Program-made: the position numbers and the translations under genes
The notes under the pieces: generated by a model
Told to the model about the DNA's origin: nothing
Seen by the model: only the letters and a program-made list of their open reading frames with translations
Database searches by the model: none
Source of the DNA: Coenobita brevimanus
Lineage: Eukaryota > Arthropoda > Malacostraca > Decapoda > Coenobitidae
Direction of reading: 5' to 3'
NCBI GenBank assembly: GCA_032717465.1
Contig: CM064697.1
Coordinates: 7,157,533-7,221,532 of the forward strand
Length of the DNA: 64,000 nucleotides
In this document: piece by piece, positions 1 through 12,599 of the stretch
Numbering within the stretch: position 1 is the first letter of the stretch
How the letters are laid out: each line of letters begins with the position of its first letter

Positions 1-252
1 ACTGGGCTAAGAACGAAAGTGCGAAATTCATAAACACAGTACAACAAAACTGCGATGACATACGAGGGCGTGGGAGTCAGGAGGGGGTCATAGGAGGTAA
101 AATACGCAGGACATGAATTACGGTGGGATATGTGAGGAGTAATTAGGCGGGGAGATGTGTGGGTGGTGTGTGGTGGCCGGTGATGTGGTGGGGTGTGATG
201 TAGGTGATGGGCGGGGAGGAGGAGGAACTGCTGCTTTACCCCGTTTTTGTGA

Positions 253-256
<4 letters not shown>
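1..256. other. Unique DNA, GT-rich at the end
   Basis: No gene or recognisable repeat is visible. From about 150 to 230 the + strand is GT/GG-rich (runs of GTGGTG and GGGG). Open frames here are short and low in complexity. Confidence 0.6.

Positions 257-302
<46 letters not shown>
257..302. repeat. (GA)23 microsatellite
   Basis: An uninterrupted GA run of about 46 bases. It produces spurious Arg-Glu and Ser-Leu frames on the two strands. Confidence 0.97.
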
Positions 303-305
<3 letters not shown>

Positions 306-538
306 GAAGGGGGACAGGACAGATAAAATGGGGATCCAAAAACAATGATAGGTTGCACACACGAAATGAAATCCATCAGGAGCAAACGAAGGAAAAATAA
401 AAAAACTAGATAAAGAAAGAGACAGTGTGTGTGACAAAGAGACAGAAAGGAGGCGAGAAAGCGAGGAGAGTGCAGCACCTGGGGGCGACACGGCAATATG
501 TCAGCCATGCGGACCCAACCATCCCTCACCTCACCCCC
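303..538. other. Unique purine-leaning spacer
   Basis: A-rich and GA-rich sequence between the GA microsatellite and the 36-bp array. Nothing recognisable is present. Confidence 0.5.
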
Positions 539-985
539 ACCGCCATACTCATCCATACCACCTCACCCTCCAACTCCGTCACACTCATCCATACCACCTC
601 ACCCTCCAACTCCGTCACACTCATCCATATCACCTCACCCTGCACCGCTAATCATTTATTCCACCTCGCCCTCCATCCACCCACCGTCACACTCATCCAT
701 ACCACCTTACCCTCCCACCCCGTCACACTCATCCGTACCATCTCACCCTCCGTCCCCGTCACACTCATTCATACTATCTCACCCTCAGTCCCCGTCACAC
801 ACTCCCATACCACTTCCCCCCCCCCCGTCCCCGTCAGACTCATCCATACCTCGCACCCTCCACCACCGTCACACTCATCCATACCAAACCACACCACATC
901 TCACCCTCCAAGACCGTCACACTTATCCATAACACCTTGCCTTCCATCCACCCAGGCCACGCTCATCTCTATCATCCCCATCACA
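539..985. repeat. 36-bp minisatellite, about 11 copies
   Basis: The phrase ACTCATCC, usually followed by ATACCACCTCACCCTCC, recurs at about 547, 583, 619, 691, 727, 763, 803, 838, 873 and 921. The first steps are exactly 36 bp (one is 72); the 3' copies are more diverged. The open frame of about 238 codons running through it (Ser/Pro/His/Thr-rich) is a product of the repeat, since a 36-bp period stays in frame. Confidence 0.9.
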
Positions 986-1757
986 CTCACTCATACAACC
1001 CTCACCTCATCATCCACCCTCGTGCCACTCACTCACACTCCTCTTCCTCCCCACATCCACTCCTCATTTTACAACCTTCACCACCCCTCCCCCCACACCC
1101 ACCCCGCCATGCATTGTCACTTCATTGCGTTATTTGCCTAAAGTCGAAAGCACACAGCAAAATAAAAGCCAAACGTCTTTCACTGCTCCACGCCACCTTT
1201 AAACACAATCTTCCTGCATCGTCATTCTCCACATGTCACCATATTTAACACTTTTTTATAATCTATCACAGGTATCTTCGTAAGTATCCTGGCGCTGGAC
1301 TTGACTTTTAACATGAAATAACATATAAAATATCAGTAAATCTCCCTCCCTGATAAGTTAAATCAAACATCACTAATTTCCGCTTACTAAAATGTCTACC
1401 TCTTTTTTTTCCCTCTCTCTCTACTGGCATTTCCTGACAGATGGGATGATGGCAAAATATTTTCCTTTTTTGCCCAGAATTCCCAAATCAAATAACGCTC
1501 GCTACAGGCACTCAACATACGATTAACTGTGCAGCTGCGAATGCCATATAAGCTAACTTAAGTCTGAAAGGAAAAAATACATTCACCTGGAAAATGTGTG
1601 TTCGTTCAGGAAATGTGCTGGGGGGAAAACAGCATCCTTGTGGGCCATGGGGCAAGCAAAATAGACGTAGGGTCATTTGCGTAAGTGGAAAAGCTACTCA
1701 CAGTTTAAGGTAGACTTGTTAGCATTGTCGGCATCACCATTACCATGACTTAGCCTC
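986..1757. other. CA/CT-rich tail then unique DNA, no gene seen
   Basis: To about 1120 the + strand remains C-rich, like a decayed continuation of the array. The rest is AT-leaning unique DNA with no motif or coding signal I can support. Confidence 0.5.
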
Positions 1758-2307
1758 ATGATCAACGAACAACACGACTGCCTCGCTAACCACCCCCCCT
1801 TCGCCATCCTCCCCCATCACCCCTCTCATCAACCCTCATTTTTATGTATTTCCAGATGCCGTCATTATTCTCCGTCCTCCCTTTACACGCCAATCAGTCC
1901 CACTCGATCTCTTCCCATCCTCATTACTCCGTCCATACGTCTTCATCTCTCTTATTTTATTATTCTCTGTTTCTCCTTCGTAACAACCATTCCTCTTCAC
2001 CCCCAAACTTTCCTCTGCCTCTACACATTTCTTAATTACATCACATGCCATTTATCTCCATTTCTTTTAAGTTTTTGTACGTTATGCTACACTTTAATTC
2101 CTCATAATTCCTACCGATCTTCTTTTATTCACTCTATAAATCTATCAGTCGACAAAAACACGCTTTATAACTGGCTGAGGGGTGACTCTCGACGTGTAGC
2201 CGCTTTCTTGTCAATATATAACATGCCTTTATCGTTTCCAGTCATGAAATATACGGCAACGACTTGCTTTTACATTATCGTATCGTAGCATCTGTTTGTA
2301 TGTCTGA
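1758..2307. other. Pyrimidine-rich stretch
   Basis: The + strand is T/C-rich, especially 1780-2110. The overlapping open frames are rich in Ser, Leu, Phe and Pro, as expected from composition alone. No protein family is recognisable. Confidence 0.6.
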
Positions 2308-2320
2308 GCGCGCGCGCGCG

Positions 2321-2377
<57 letters not shown>

Positions 2378-2404
2378 TAGACAGATAGATACATAGATAG
2401 ATAA
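2308..2404. repeat. Compound (GC)11(CA)24 microsatellite with GATA tail
   Basis: About 22 bases of alternating GC run directly into about 47 bases of alternating CA, followed by degenerate GATA units (2385-2403). Both alternating purine-pyrimidine stretches are classic Z-DNA-forming sequences; alternating GC this long is unusual in animal DNA. Confidence 0.97.
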
Positions 2405-2660
2405 GCGTGTATTTGTTAGGTTTACTGTTGAATTATTAATACATCCCCTGATTTTCTGATCTTTTCTCAGTACAAGCTACAACGCTGCCTTACTGCTGCC
2501 TTTAATAATAACACAAACTATATTTAAATCAAACCCGTCATTGTCTGAAAGTACTGTATTAAAAAGTTTTACTAGTACACTAATTCGCCTCCCTATGAAC
2601 TGACATGCCATTAATCATCTGAAACATTAACTAGTCTGAGTCCTTACCCTGGAGCTCCAT
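2405..2660. other. Unique AT-rich DNA
   Basis: No repeat or coding signal recognised. Confidence 0.5.
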
Positions 2661-2966
2661 TCTGTCTGTTCTGAATTTGTTTCCATCCCACACCCCTCCT
2701 CTGTTTCATATCCCCCTCTTCCCTGTCATGTCCCTCTCTCTGTCACCCATCTCTGTCAAATTCTCCCTCCCTGTTTCTTTTCCATCCCTGTGTCCCTCCT
2801 GCTCCCTGCCTGTCACCCTTGCCTCCCTTCACACCAACCCTCCCTCACTTACTGGTCCCCCTAGTTTACCCTTCCCATACACCCTTCTCCCCTCCCTTCT
2901 CTCCTCATTACTCCCCTCTCTTCAAATCTCTCTTTCCCCTTTCCCTCTTTCGCTTCCCCCCTTATA
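2661..2966. repeat. CT-rich low-complexity tract
   Basis: A pyrimidine-dominated + strand with loosely repeated CCCTGT and CCCTCC phrases, possibly a decayed minisatellite of about 35-50 bp. The open frames are Ser/Leu/Pro-rich products of composition. Confidence 0.7.
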
Positions 2967-5224
2967 AATTTATCATTCTCGGTTCCGTCAAAATCTTACA
3001 CTAAGGCTTATTAGTTGCATCGGCCCTTAGATCTTTGTTTTGAGAGTAACCGATGAGATAAATGGTTCTTCTCTAGTCTCTCATAAGTCTGCATTTCTTA
3101 TCCTACAGAGCCAAAACCAAAAATGAGAAGAAAAAAATACAGAAAAAAACATTAACCTGATTCACGTACATTACTCATAAAGATAACATATTTTTGCTTT
3201 ACCTTATCAGCATGTGTCCGAAAGTCTAGTCCTCATACCTGTTGAAAGAAAAAAAGTAAATTGTAAAAAAAGACCACAACGTAGCCAAAAGTATATCAGT
3301 GATGGCTCTACTTAGTTAACCATGAATGCATCCGAGATTATTATAGGGAAGCGATCGGTACCAAGATACTGTACTGAAATGTGAAAAACAGTTTGCATTA
3401 GTGGTGAAAAATATCATATGGTAATAAACCAAGAAACTATTTGAACCAAGCAAGTATGTCATTCTATTACTTGAATGTCTTTAAAAAAATACTTAAAGCT
3501 CTGCAAGACCTTGAAACTGTACTGTTCTCACCACTATCACCTTCATCATCATCATCTTTCTTCTCATGACCCTCACTGTGATAAGTATTTTGATCATTAT
3601 ATTCATTATTACTGCCTACATTTTTACTTATACTTCGTACAGGCTAGTATGACAGTTTTCATATTCTGCATCCCAATACCTCTCGCTGTTTTCATTTTTG
3701 TCCTTTACTAAGACACTTGTTGCAAAAAATCAGCCAGTATCAACGTCAACTTCTCAGCTTCTTCACTATGACAACATTTCTCTTTGCAACACATTCACTA
3801 TCGCGGTTTTCATGTCTAGTTCTTCATTATGCAATTTATCTCTTTAACATAATTCACTCTATCAATTTCCTAATCTCTACTTTTCCCCCGGCTGTTATCT
3901 CTGCAGCATAGCTATCATAATAATCGTTCACATTTCACTTATCTCTACCGTCATCAACATCTACCGCGTCAATAATACGACGGGTGTTGCAATTTTGTAT
4001 GTAATAACTGAAGGGAATAAAACACACACAGTATTTTGCATAGCAGTACCTTATCACAGTCATCAGTGGTGGATGCCAGAGAATATAATAAAAATAATAA
4101 AAAACACTACAATGCAACAGATCAACGCCAAAAAACAACGTACCACGATTTTTCCCCGCGATTAAAAATGTATTTCCTCGCTAGGTATTACGCGGAATAA
4201 TTCAAGGTAACAGAAAATACATAATATATATACCATTTAACATTTACCGAGCTGGTCCGCAGATAAAGGGGAAAGAATGATTTAAAAAGCGGTGAATAAA
4301 ACCTGGTGACTGCGGCTGGGCTGGTGATGGCGCCCAGGTCAGGCATCAACGGGTTGGAATTTCGTGATAAGTGAAACGGAACAGCCGGCCCAACTTTCCC
4401 ACCCCACCGTGAGAATAATTACCAATGCAAAATCTGATATAACAAAAAAAAATATGACAAACTCTCGGCATCATTCACCACTACACACGTACAATTAATA
4501 TATATAAAGACAATAAAAAAAAAATATAGAAAAATATATATCAAAACTATTTTACACAAGGAAATGGAAAAATGAACTTCCAATTCCCTCATACACTATC
4601 TAATGGCTGTTCTATTCATAAAAACCTCACTCTTCTTCCCACCCTCAAAAAACAATGTCATGCACACCAAATCCACTTGCAGAATCAGAACAAAAAGCTA
4701 CATTTCCCATAACCTTTACCCAGATGACATTTTTTTTATCTGATCTATATTAATTTTACCGCCATATAATTTTGTAAAACTCTATAAAGACAGCCATCGT
4801 ATTAAAGAGATGAGCAACTTTCTCATTTAACAGCTGAGTCCAATGGCGTCTTTTCAAAACCTCTTCTTAACACCAGACAATATTATTCAGCTTAGGATAC
4901 CACCTCGTAGTGAAGGGCAGAGGGGAATGATATCACGCTGGTATGAAAATCCGACCCTATACACATACATGCAAACTACCAGCACTTTCCCTCCCCCACT
5001 TGCTCTCACATTCTACAAACAGCCTCAAGCACATCAACACAACAAGTCGCCGAATTGCCGCCTTTCCCACGTCCTCCCCCACCCAGCTTGTAGGAGAAAG
5101 AAAAACACACTTGTACAAAGCCTGGGAGCACCGTACCGCCATTTCAAAGGCTGCAGAGAAGGGGGTGCTCTGAGGCCTTTTGAAATTCCGCTTAGTTGGT
5201 TCTGGATTGGGGGGACCTGGGAGG
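2967..5224. other. Unique AT-rich DNA, no gene seen
   Basis: A long stretch of ordinary AT-rich sequence with no open frame that looks coding. A short GC-richer island sits at about 4290-4410, and A-rich runs occur at 3120-3270 and 4440-4540. No transposon ends, tRNA or clear splice structure were recognised. Confidence 0.5.
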
Positions 5225-5560
5225 GAGGGGAAGGGTGCTTGGCAAGGGTGGAGAGAAGGGACACTTTGGGAAGTTGAAGTGATAGTACTGGACATGGGGA
5301 AAGGGCTTTGGTGAGAGGAGACGTGTAGGAAGAGGAAAAGAAAGTAGTGGACGTGTAAAAGGGGTTCTGGTGAGACGGAACAGCGTAGAAAGTGGAAGTA
5401 AGAGTACTTGGCAAAGGGACAAGACTTAGGTGAAAGGGGAATGTAAGAAGAGGAAGAAAGAGTATTGGACAAGAGGAATGAGAGGCGACTGTAGGAAGAG
5501 TGAGAGAGAGAGTATTGGACAAGGGGAAAGGGACCTTGGTGAAAGGGAAGGTGAGTCTGA
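5225..5560. repeat. 59-bp purine-rich minisatellite, about 5 copies
   Basis: The phrase AGTACTGGACA and variants recur at 5284, 5343, 5403, 5461 and 5511, each followed by GGGGAAAGGG, then GGTGA, then a GTAGGAAGAGGAA-like segment. Spacing is 50-60 bp. The open frame of about 316 codons on the opposite strand (5034-5984) is Ser/Phe/Pro/Leu-rich and comes from the polypyrimidine complement. Confidence 0.85.
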
Positions 5561-6691
5561 CCCCTGGTAAGGCAAGACGCCTAAGAAAGGGAAAAGTGTT
5601 CGGAGGTGACATGGAAGAAGCCACAGGAGTAGGTACTGAATGGGCAGGACTGGTGTTGCAAATCGGTGTGTTAAAGGGGTAAGAAGTGGTGGTGAACGAG
5701 TGGATGTTGCACGAATATGAGAGAGCAAGCAATGCATGGGTTGGACTAGGATCAGCGTGGCATGAGCTACGATGGACTTTGCAGAAGATAAGATGGGCAC
5801 TGTAGAAGGTAAACATGCACTGGAAAATTAAAGAATACCTATAAGAGAAAGGTGTATAGGCATGAAATTGAAAGAGGAGTCCGTAGAGACGAAAAAGGTG
5901 GAAAGAGGAATAGGACAGAAATGGCAATGAGAAAGGAAGACGAAGAAAATGAGGGAAAAAAGGGACACCAAAGAAAGGGAACACAGGATACGAAGGAGAG
6001 ACATTTAGGAACCCACACAGACGGAGAAAGATAGAAGAGTAAAGGACAAATTAAGACACAAAGACGGAAACACAAGGAAATGGGAGAAGAAGAAAGGACG
6101 CTGAAGAATGGGAATAGAAGACACTGAAGAGAGCAGAGGTAAGACATTAAATAATAGGAGCTCGAAGTGACTGTGGAAGGAGAAGAGGGATGAAAAAAAT
6201 TAAAGATAGCCAAGATACGGGAGGAAGGAAAAGGGAAAATAGGAGAAAAATGTAAGGTGAAGAAGAATAAAGAACACCAGGGAGGGCGTAAAGAAAGACA
6301 ATAAATGAAACTGCAGAGACAGCGAGGAAAATAAAGAAAAAAAAGAAACACGACGATACATAGACAAGGGAGGAAAGAAAAGGAAAACAAAAGGAGAATG
6401 AAAAATGGACATGTATATTGAGGAGATAGAAAAAAAAAGAAAACAGAGAGAAAGGAAAGGCAAAGAGAGAGAGAAAAAAAAGAAAGGCATTTTATACAGA
6501 TGATGAGGTAGGGAGAAAGGACGTTAGGGAAGGGAGAGTAGAGGCCATTACAGGTAAAAGAGGAGGGGATGGAGAAAGGGTAAATGAGGCGTCAAGGAGC
6601 AGCCAGAGGAGCATATGTAAGAGGGTGAATGACAAAGAGAGTGGGAGTAGAGACAGAGGAGAAGAAGAAAGGGAGAACATGTGGAAGACAA
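5561..6691. other. Purine-rich block
   Basis: About 1.1 kb in which the + strand is dominated by A and G (GAAAGG, AAGGAGA, GGAAAA). It continues the composition of the preceding minisatellite. The minus-strand frames are Phe/Ser/Leu-rich and have no recognisable domain. Confidence 0.75.
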
Positions 6692-7690
<999 letters not shown>

Positions 7691-7837
7691 CTCTTGATTT
7701 TTATGGTTACTCTAAGGTCTGGTGTGTATCCTCGTGGCTGGGTGTACTAAGGACATGGTATAAATCTAATCCTTTGTGTGGCTTGGTGTATTCTAGGCAT
7801 GGTATAAATTTAATCCCCTGCGCCAGTGAGCGTATTG
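7691..7837. repeat. 45-bp direct duplication
   Basis: ATGGTATAAAT recurs at 7754 and 7799, embedded in matching context (GGTGTA before it, TAATCC after it). This is two copies of a roughly 45-bp unit. Confidence 0.75.
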
Positions 7838-7960
7838 TTTACTTCATTCCCGCTACCATTAGACGATTTTATGAAGCGAAGGAGAAACTTTGAGAGACCT
7901 GTCGAACTGGAGAGGTTAGATAAATCCTTCGTAAACCCCATAGCAAATAGATATTTCCCT
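7838..7960 (+). mobile_element. Family 1 foldback element, left-half fragment
   Basis: The segment has the ordered family 1 left-half landmarks: TTCATTCCCGCTACC, AGACGATTTTATGAAG (7860-7875), GGAGAAACTTT, TCGAACTGGAGAGGTTAGATA and TTCGTAAACCCC. The outer terminus is not clear. Compare the full copy at 63623-63932. Confidence 0.7.
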
Positions 7961-8785
7961 CAAGCAGATTAAAACTTTAGCAGGTACCGAGAACAAACTA
8001 ATATAATAAGTCACATGATTCAGGGGGTTGATACACTAATCTCTGACCTCAAGGACACACTTGCTTTCTCGTGGTAGGGAGTACTTTAGAGATACAGTAA
8101 GGTAGATAAGTTACTAGTCTGAACTCCTCGGGGACAAACACTTCGTTTATGGTACAGAGAAGGCTAAACTTTGTGTCCGCAGTTCAGAGATGCTTTTATT
8201 ATTTTACTATACTTTGGGCTCCTTGGTATACCTAGTGCAGAATGAACTCAAGAGGCGGGGTAGCAGAGTATTACAGAAAGGAACAAAGACAGGCTCTGAG
8301 TTGCAAGATCGACTCTGTTTCATTGGCAAATTGTAATATAAACCTATGTGACCTCGTGGTACTAAGTATTATGGAAATGCTTTAGACAGACAACAATAAT
8401 AGACCTTTGAACTTGTCGGGGGGAAAAAAATAATCTGCCTCAACTTTCCTGGTATAGTGAGATGAACAATGATAAACTCGACGTATAGAGTAATTTAGGG
8501 ATGTTTTAAATAGGATACCAGACTCCAGGGTCTTCAAGAACAGACTCTGCTCTGTAGGATGAATTCGGGCAGACTCGAGGCAGAGAGTAATTTACAGATG
8601 CTTTTGAGAAATTAAAGGCCATTAAGAAGGGAAGGCAAAGATAAAGCAACAGGTAATCTATAAGGAAAAAAGTATACATGAAGCTCAAACTAATTTAATG
8701 CCATAATTACTCAGATAATAAACTAGACATAATTGGGGATGAGAAAGAAAACTGCCAGATTACCAGATTAAGCGTTGAACACGAA
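7961..8785. other. Possible very decayed repeat array
   Basis: Related phrases recur loosely: GAGTACTTTAGAGATAC (8088), CAGTTCAGAGATGCTTTT (8181), AAGTATTATGGAAATGCTTT (8364), AGAGTAATTTAGGGATG (8489) and AGAGTAATTTACAGATGCTT (8584). They suggest a heavily diverged tandem repeat of about 100 bp. No coding signal is seen. Confidence 0.4.
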
Positions 8786-9110
8786 AGCCTTAAATCAGAA
8801 ACCAAGTTAGAAGCATTAAATTTACCAGAGTACGACTTTAAAAAAAATAAAATAGCAAGAGAGGCAACATAAAATTACTCGATGAAACTTTGAAAAAAAA
8901 ATCACTAAATCAGAAACCCAACAAGAGACACCATAAACTTTTATTAAATCTTGGAAAAAAAATCTCTAAATCAGAAAACCAGCAAAATGATAAAATCATA
9001 TTAAACACTCGAAAAAAAAATCCTAAATCAGAAACCCAACAAAAATATAAAATTAGATTAAACCTTAAAAAAGATCCCTAAATCAGGAACCCAACAAGAA
9101 GCAACCTAAT
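8786..9110. repeat. 58-bp A-rich minisatellite, about 5 copies
   Basis: AAATCAGAAACCCAACAA-like phrases occur at 8792, 8907, 8968, 9025 and 9080. The steps are 115 (two units), 61, 57 and 55 bp, and the later units carry a run of 7-9 A upstream. The 63-codon Lys/Asn-rich frame is a product of the repeat. Confidence 0.85.
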
Positions 9111-9486
9111 CACCACTTAATCCAGGGCAGACAAAGACCCGGCGAAAAGCCCCCCCACAGCGAGATAAGGAGTGATAGCAGGGTAAAAAAAACGACTGGG
9201 CCTGTAAATCAGTTCAGGCCCCCGCACTCTTCTCCCCCCCCCCCAACACTCCTCCCCTCCCCTTCGCCCGCTTCTGCACCCCCTCTTCCCCTCCCCTCCC
9301 CGCACTCCCACGCACACAGTCGGGTAGGCAAAAGAGCTCAGTTATCTCGTGGCAGCCATTATCACCCATGAAGAAGAGGCCGGGGAGCAGCTCAAGAGGG
9401 TATTTATGACCACCCTGCCTCGTATATATCCTAAGTGCACCCACCACCGCCACCAGCCACCCTACCCATTACCTAACTCAGAACCC
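9111..9486. other. C-rich patch in unique DNA
   Basis: Poly-C/CT-rich sequence at about 9220-9315 (a C12-type run near 9234), otherwise unremarkable. No gene recognised. Confidence 0.5.
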
Positions 9487-9856
9487 ATTTTTTTTTTTCC
9501 CTCTAACCCCAATTTCCTGTTTGAACCTAGTACCCATTTCAGCTTCTACCCAATTTTTGTATTTTTTTGTGTTTTCATCCATTCATTTTTCTTTTTTGCC
9601 TTTACCTCTTTTTTCGTCTTTCCATCTATATATACTTTTTTTTCCTCTCCTTTACTCCTACCCCTTTTCGTGTTTTCATCTTTTTTGTTGTTGTTGTTCA
9701 CCTCATTTTTTCATTTTTTTTTTTTACTTCCACTCAGTTTTCGTGTTTCAGTCACTTTTTCCTATCCTCTACACCCTTTTTATGTTTGCCATACTTTTTA
9801 ACTCCTGTTCCTTTTCCGTTTTTTTTTTTTACTTTTTTTTTTTTAACCTCTTCATA

Positions 9857-9893
<37 letters not shown>
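9487..9893. repeat. T-rich tract ending in poly-T
   Basis: T runs of 8-12 are interspersed with CC/TC, ending in a run of about 31 T (9861-9891). The Phe-rich frames here (108-150 codons) are composition products. Confidence 0.85.
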
Positions 9894-9895
<2 letters not shown>

Positions 9896-10075
9896 GTCTT
9901 TTTGACAGGTCATTCTTTTTTATTCACTGAGCACGACGTGACATTCTGAAGCTAAATAATACGTGTAGCAGCAAGAAGAATAAAATGAGAGAGATATGTA
10001 AATAAACAGGAAATAAATAGTCTCGATATGAACGACAGAAGAAATGAGTAACTATGCTGGAGGGGTTGGTCGTTT
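9894..10075. other. Unique DNA
   Basis: Nothing recognisable between the poly-T tract and the next family 1 fragment. Confidence 0.5.
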
Positions 10076-10145
10076 GTAATCCCCTGAACCCCACACGTCT
10101 TCCCTCAGATGAACAAAATCGTCTGGAGGCGGTCACAAGTAATCA
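10076..10145 (+). mobile_element. Family 1 right-half fragment
   Basis: It has the right-half landmarks in order: AATCCCCTGAACCCC, then CTTCCCTCAGATGAACAAAATCG through GTCTGGAGG (10101-10128) and GGTCACAAGTAA. The distal terminus is lost. Confidence 0.65.
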
Positions 10146-10572
10146 GAGAAGTTATCGTACTGTTGCTGATGGAATTAAGATAACTTTTACGAAACCTAAT
10201 AATTTAAAGGCTGCAATCAACGTCACATCCACTACCCATCATCATCAGTCCTCAGCTAATTACTAGAAGAGGATAGTTATTGTCAAAAATAACTACAAAT
10301 TTTCTTTTTCTGATCCAGACAAGATTATTATATGTAGCTGAAGGCTAATATAAAGAATCTGACCTTCATGATGTGCTGTGCCTAAAATACACTGACTTCA
10401 GTTCAACCAACGATTTAGATATACTTGCTTAAAGGTCGCCTTCGGTGGCCTCCGCTCGATGTCAAGTCAATTCCTATTTTCTGTCAAAAGGTAAGACATT
10501 TGAATTACTCATGCCGTGAGCGACACGGAGCGAGGAATTTTCCTTTATTTTTTTCATGCTGGGACACCCGTT

Positions 10573-10575
<3 letters not shown>
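10146..10575. other. Unique DNA
   Basis: No repeat, RNA or coding signal recognised. Confidence 0.5.

Positions 10576-10603
<28 letters not shown>
10576..10603. repeat. (GA)14 microsatellite
   Basis: Uninterrupted GA run. Confidence 0.95.
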
Positions 10604-10606
<3 letters not shown>

Positions 10607-11207
10607 GTGTTTGCTATTATACTAAATTATACTATAATGCTAGGAGAATAAGGAGGGAGGAAGAAGAGGCGACAGAGTGATAATACAACAAACACACCAC
10701 ACTTTCTTGTCATGCTGGTATTCTCAATGCCGGACCAAGGACGAATCCATCCTCTGCACTAAAAGCATATACTAAATTTGAAGCAAAAGGCCAGAAATGA
10801 GCCAAAACTCGGGAACTGGTAACCCGATTGGACCGGAAATTCTTATATTCTTCAAGTTAGAGCAGTTTAACGGTACCTTACTGTAACAAGAATTGCGTTA
10901 CGTTGCGCCGTTTTTGCTGTTACGGCAACAAACAAACACACAGAAATTGGATGATTATAATACAGATTTTAACGAGCAGTATAATGTGGTTTTGAAATGT
11001 GTAATCGATGTTTATATTCCTTATCCAGTACACACGTGAAACCTGGTGGTAAAAACTGATATCATGAGTTCTTCTACAGTATCAATTCAATTTCTATATT
11101 CCTAATCCACATTTGTCGTTTATTTATCTACATATTTGTGATCTCATCTTCACTAAGAGACTACCATCAACTCCTACCATTCTACCATCTGACTCAAAGC
11201 TCCTGCC
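10604..11207. other. Unique AT-rich DNA
   Basis: No gene or repeat recognised. It grades into the pyrimidine-rich block to its right. Confidence 0.5.
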
Positions 11208-11640
11208 CTCTTCATTTACCCATACTCAATCTTCCCCAGGTTTTTCTCTCTTCACTTACTTTTGCTCCATCCTCCACAGCTCCTTCTCTTTATATTTCCC
11301 ATTTCCTCATTTACTCAGGCGCTATCATCCCCAGCTCATTCTCTCTCTATTTACAGTTTCCTCCTAATTTACCCATGCTTTATGTTCCCCAGCTCTTTAC
11401 CCTCTTTTCCCCCTCATTTACTCAGGTTCCATCTTCACCTGACCCTTCCATCTTTGTTCAGCTTCCTCCACATTTACTCATGCTCAGTCTTCCTTTGCTT
11501 CTTACTTTTTTATTTTTTCTCCTCATTATTTACTCATATTCAGTCTTCCTCCGCTCTTTTTCACCTTTATTTTGTTTCCTGTTTATTTACTCATGCTCCA
11601 TTTCCACCTGCCCCATCTCTTCCTCCCTTTACCTTCCATC
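11208..11640. repeat. 56-bp pyrimidine-rich minisatellite, 8 copies
   Basis: ATTTACTCATGCTCAGTCTT-like phrases start at 11214, 11254, 11309, 11367, 11416, 11472, 11528 and 11585; most steps are 55-58 bp. Each is followed by a TC-rich filler. The 155- and 183-codon Ser/Leu/Phe/Pro-rich frames running through are products of the array. Confidence 0.85.
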
Positions 11641-12599
11641 TTTATTTCATTCCTCCCTCCTTCCCTTATTCTGCTCCTTACCACACTAATATCCACTACA
11701 ACCTGTCGTCCTTATACCTTCTCTTTTGATTCCTCTCATTGTCAATCTTCTGTCACTGTATTTAAAGTATTAATGCACAGTTCAAGTTTCCTTCCTCCTT
11801 CACCTCACCTACTGTCTCCCCTACTAATCAACCTTTCTCATTTTCTCTTTACTCCCTGTTCCATTAGCAGCGCTCTTTGTCCCCTCTTACTCTGCTTGCT
11901 TGCTTTGTGGAATACGCTTCAGTTGAATTCTCCCCATTCTATCCGCATTACGTTCTCATCCCAAGCATTATTATTCAGCACTGTCTTCTGCAACACTACC
12001 TTAAATTTCTTTCCCCTTTTGTTTCCAAACTATCTCGTAAGTTTTGTGGAAAATAAAACCAGTTCAGTTCTCCAAGTTTTATCTATTTCATTTTCCCATT
12101 CCTAGGTCTATGTTTCAGTAATATTTTTTGCTGCCTTACGTTTTCATCAATTCCTTTCCTTTCTTACTCTTGAATGATCTTGTACGTACTCAGGAATATA
12201 TATATGTCTGGTCGATTTTTTTATTTTCTATTTTATTTTCCCTTTCTTATCCACAAACATCACCCAATAACTTTTCTCAGCTTAAACTTTCAATACCCCT
12301 CCTTTCATTTTTCCTTGTAAACCACCTCGTATGTCCTGTGAGGTTACGTTATTAGTTCAATTACCCACTTTACAACAATTCTGCTTCATGTTCCTACCCA
12401 TACTTTTCACCACTGTCTTCTGCAACCAATGTCTTTTGAAATATGTATCATTTCAATTCTCCATCTTTTATCCATTTCTCTTTCCCATTCCTATCCGTTT
12501 TTTTTTCAGGGCTATCCTTTGCAGCCCTACATGTTCTCCCACATATTCCACCCCTCTTCCCTCCCCTCTCCCAATCATTCCTCATTCTAATCCAGCCCA
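11641..12599. repeat. Pyrimidine-rich DNA with a 433-bp spaced duplication
   Basis: Two diverged copies of a segment start at about 11977 and 12410. Both begin CACTGTCTTCTGCAAC and continue through TTCTCC, TTTTATC and CCCATTCCTA to a TTTGC(T/A)GCC phrase. The intervening DNA is also T/C-rich. No coding signal. Confidence 0.65.

Noticed and set aside
425..1141. Plus-strand open frame of about 238 codons resembling a Thr/Ser/His/Pro repeat protein
   Set aside because: A 36-bp minisatellite keeps the frame open because 36 is divisible by three. The other + frame over the same array (498-932) is open too.
5034..5984. Minus-strand open frame of about 316 codons
   Set aside because: It runs along the complement of a purine-rich minisatellite. 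Composition is Ser/Phe/Pro/Leu-only in long stretches and no domain is recognisable.
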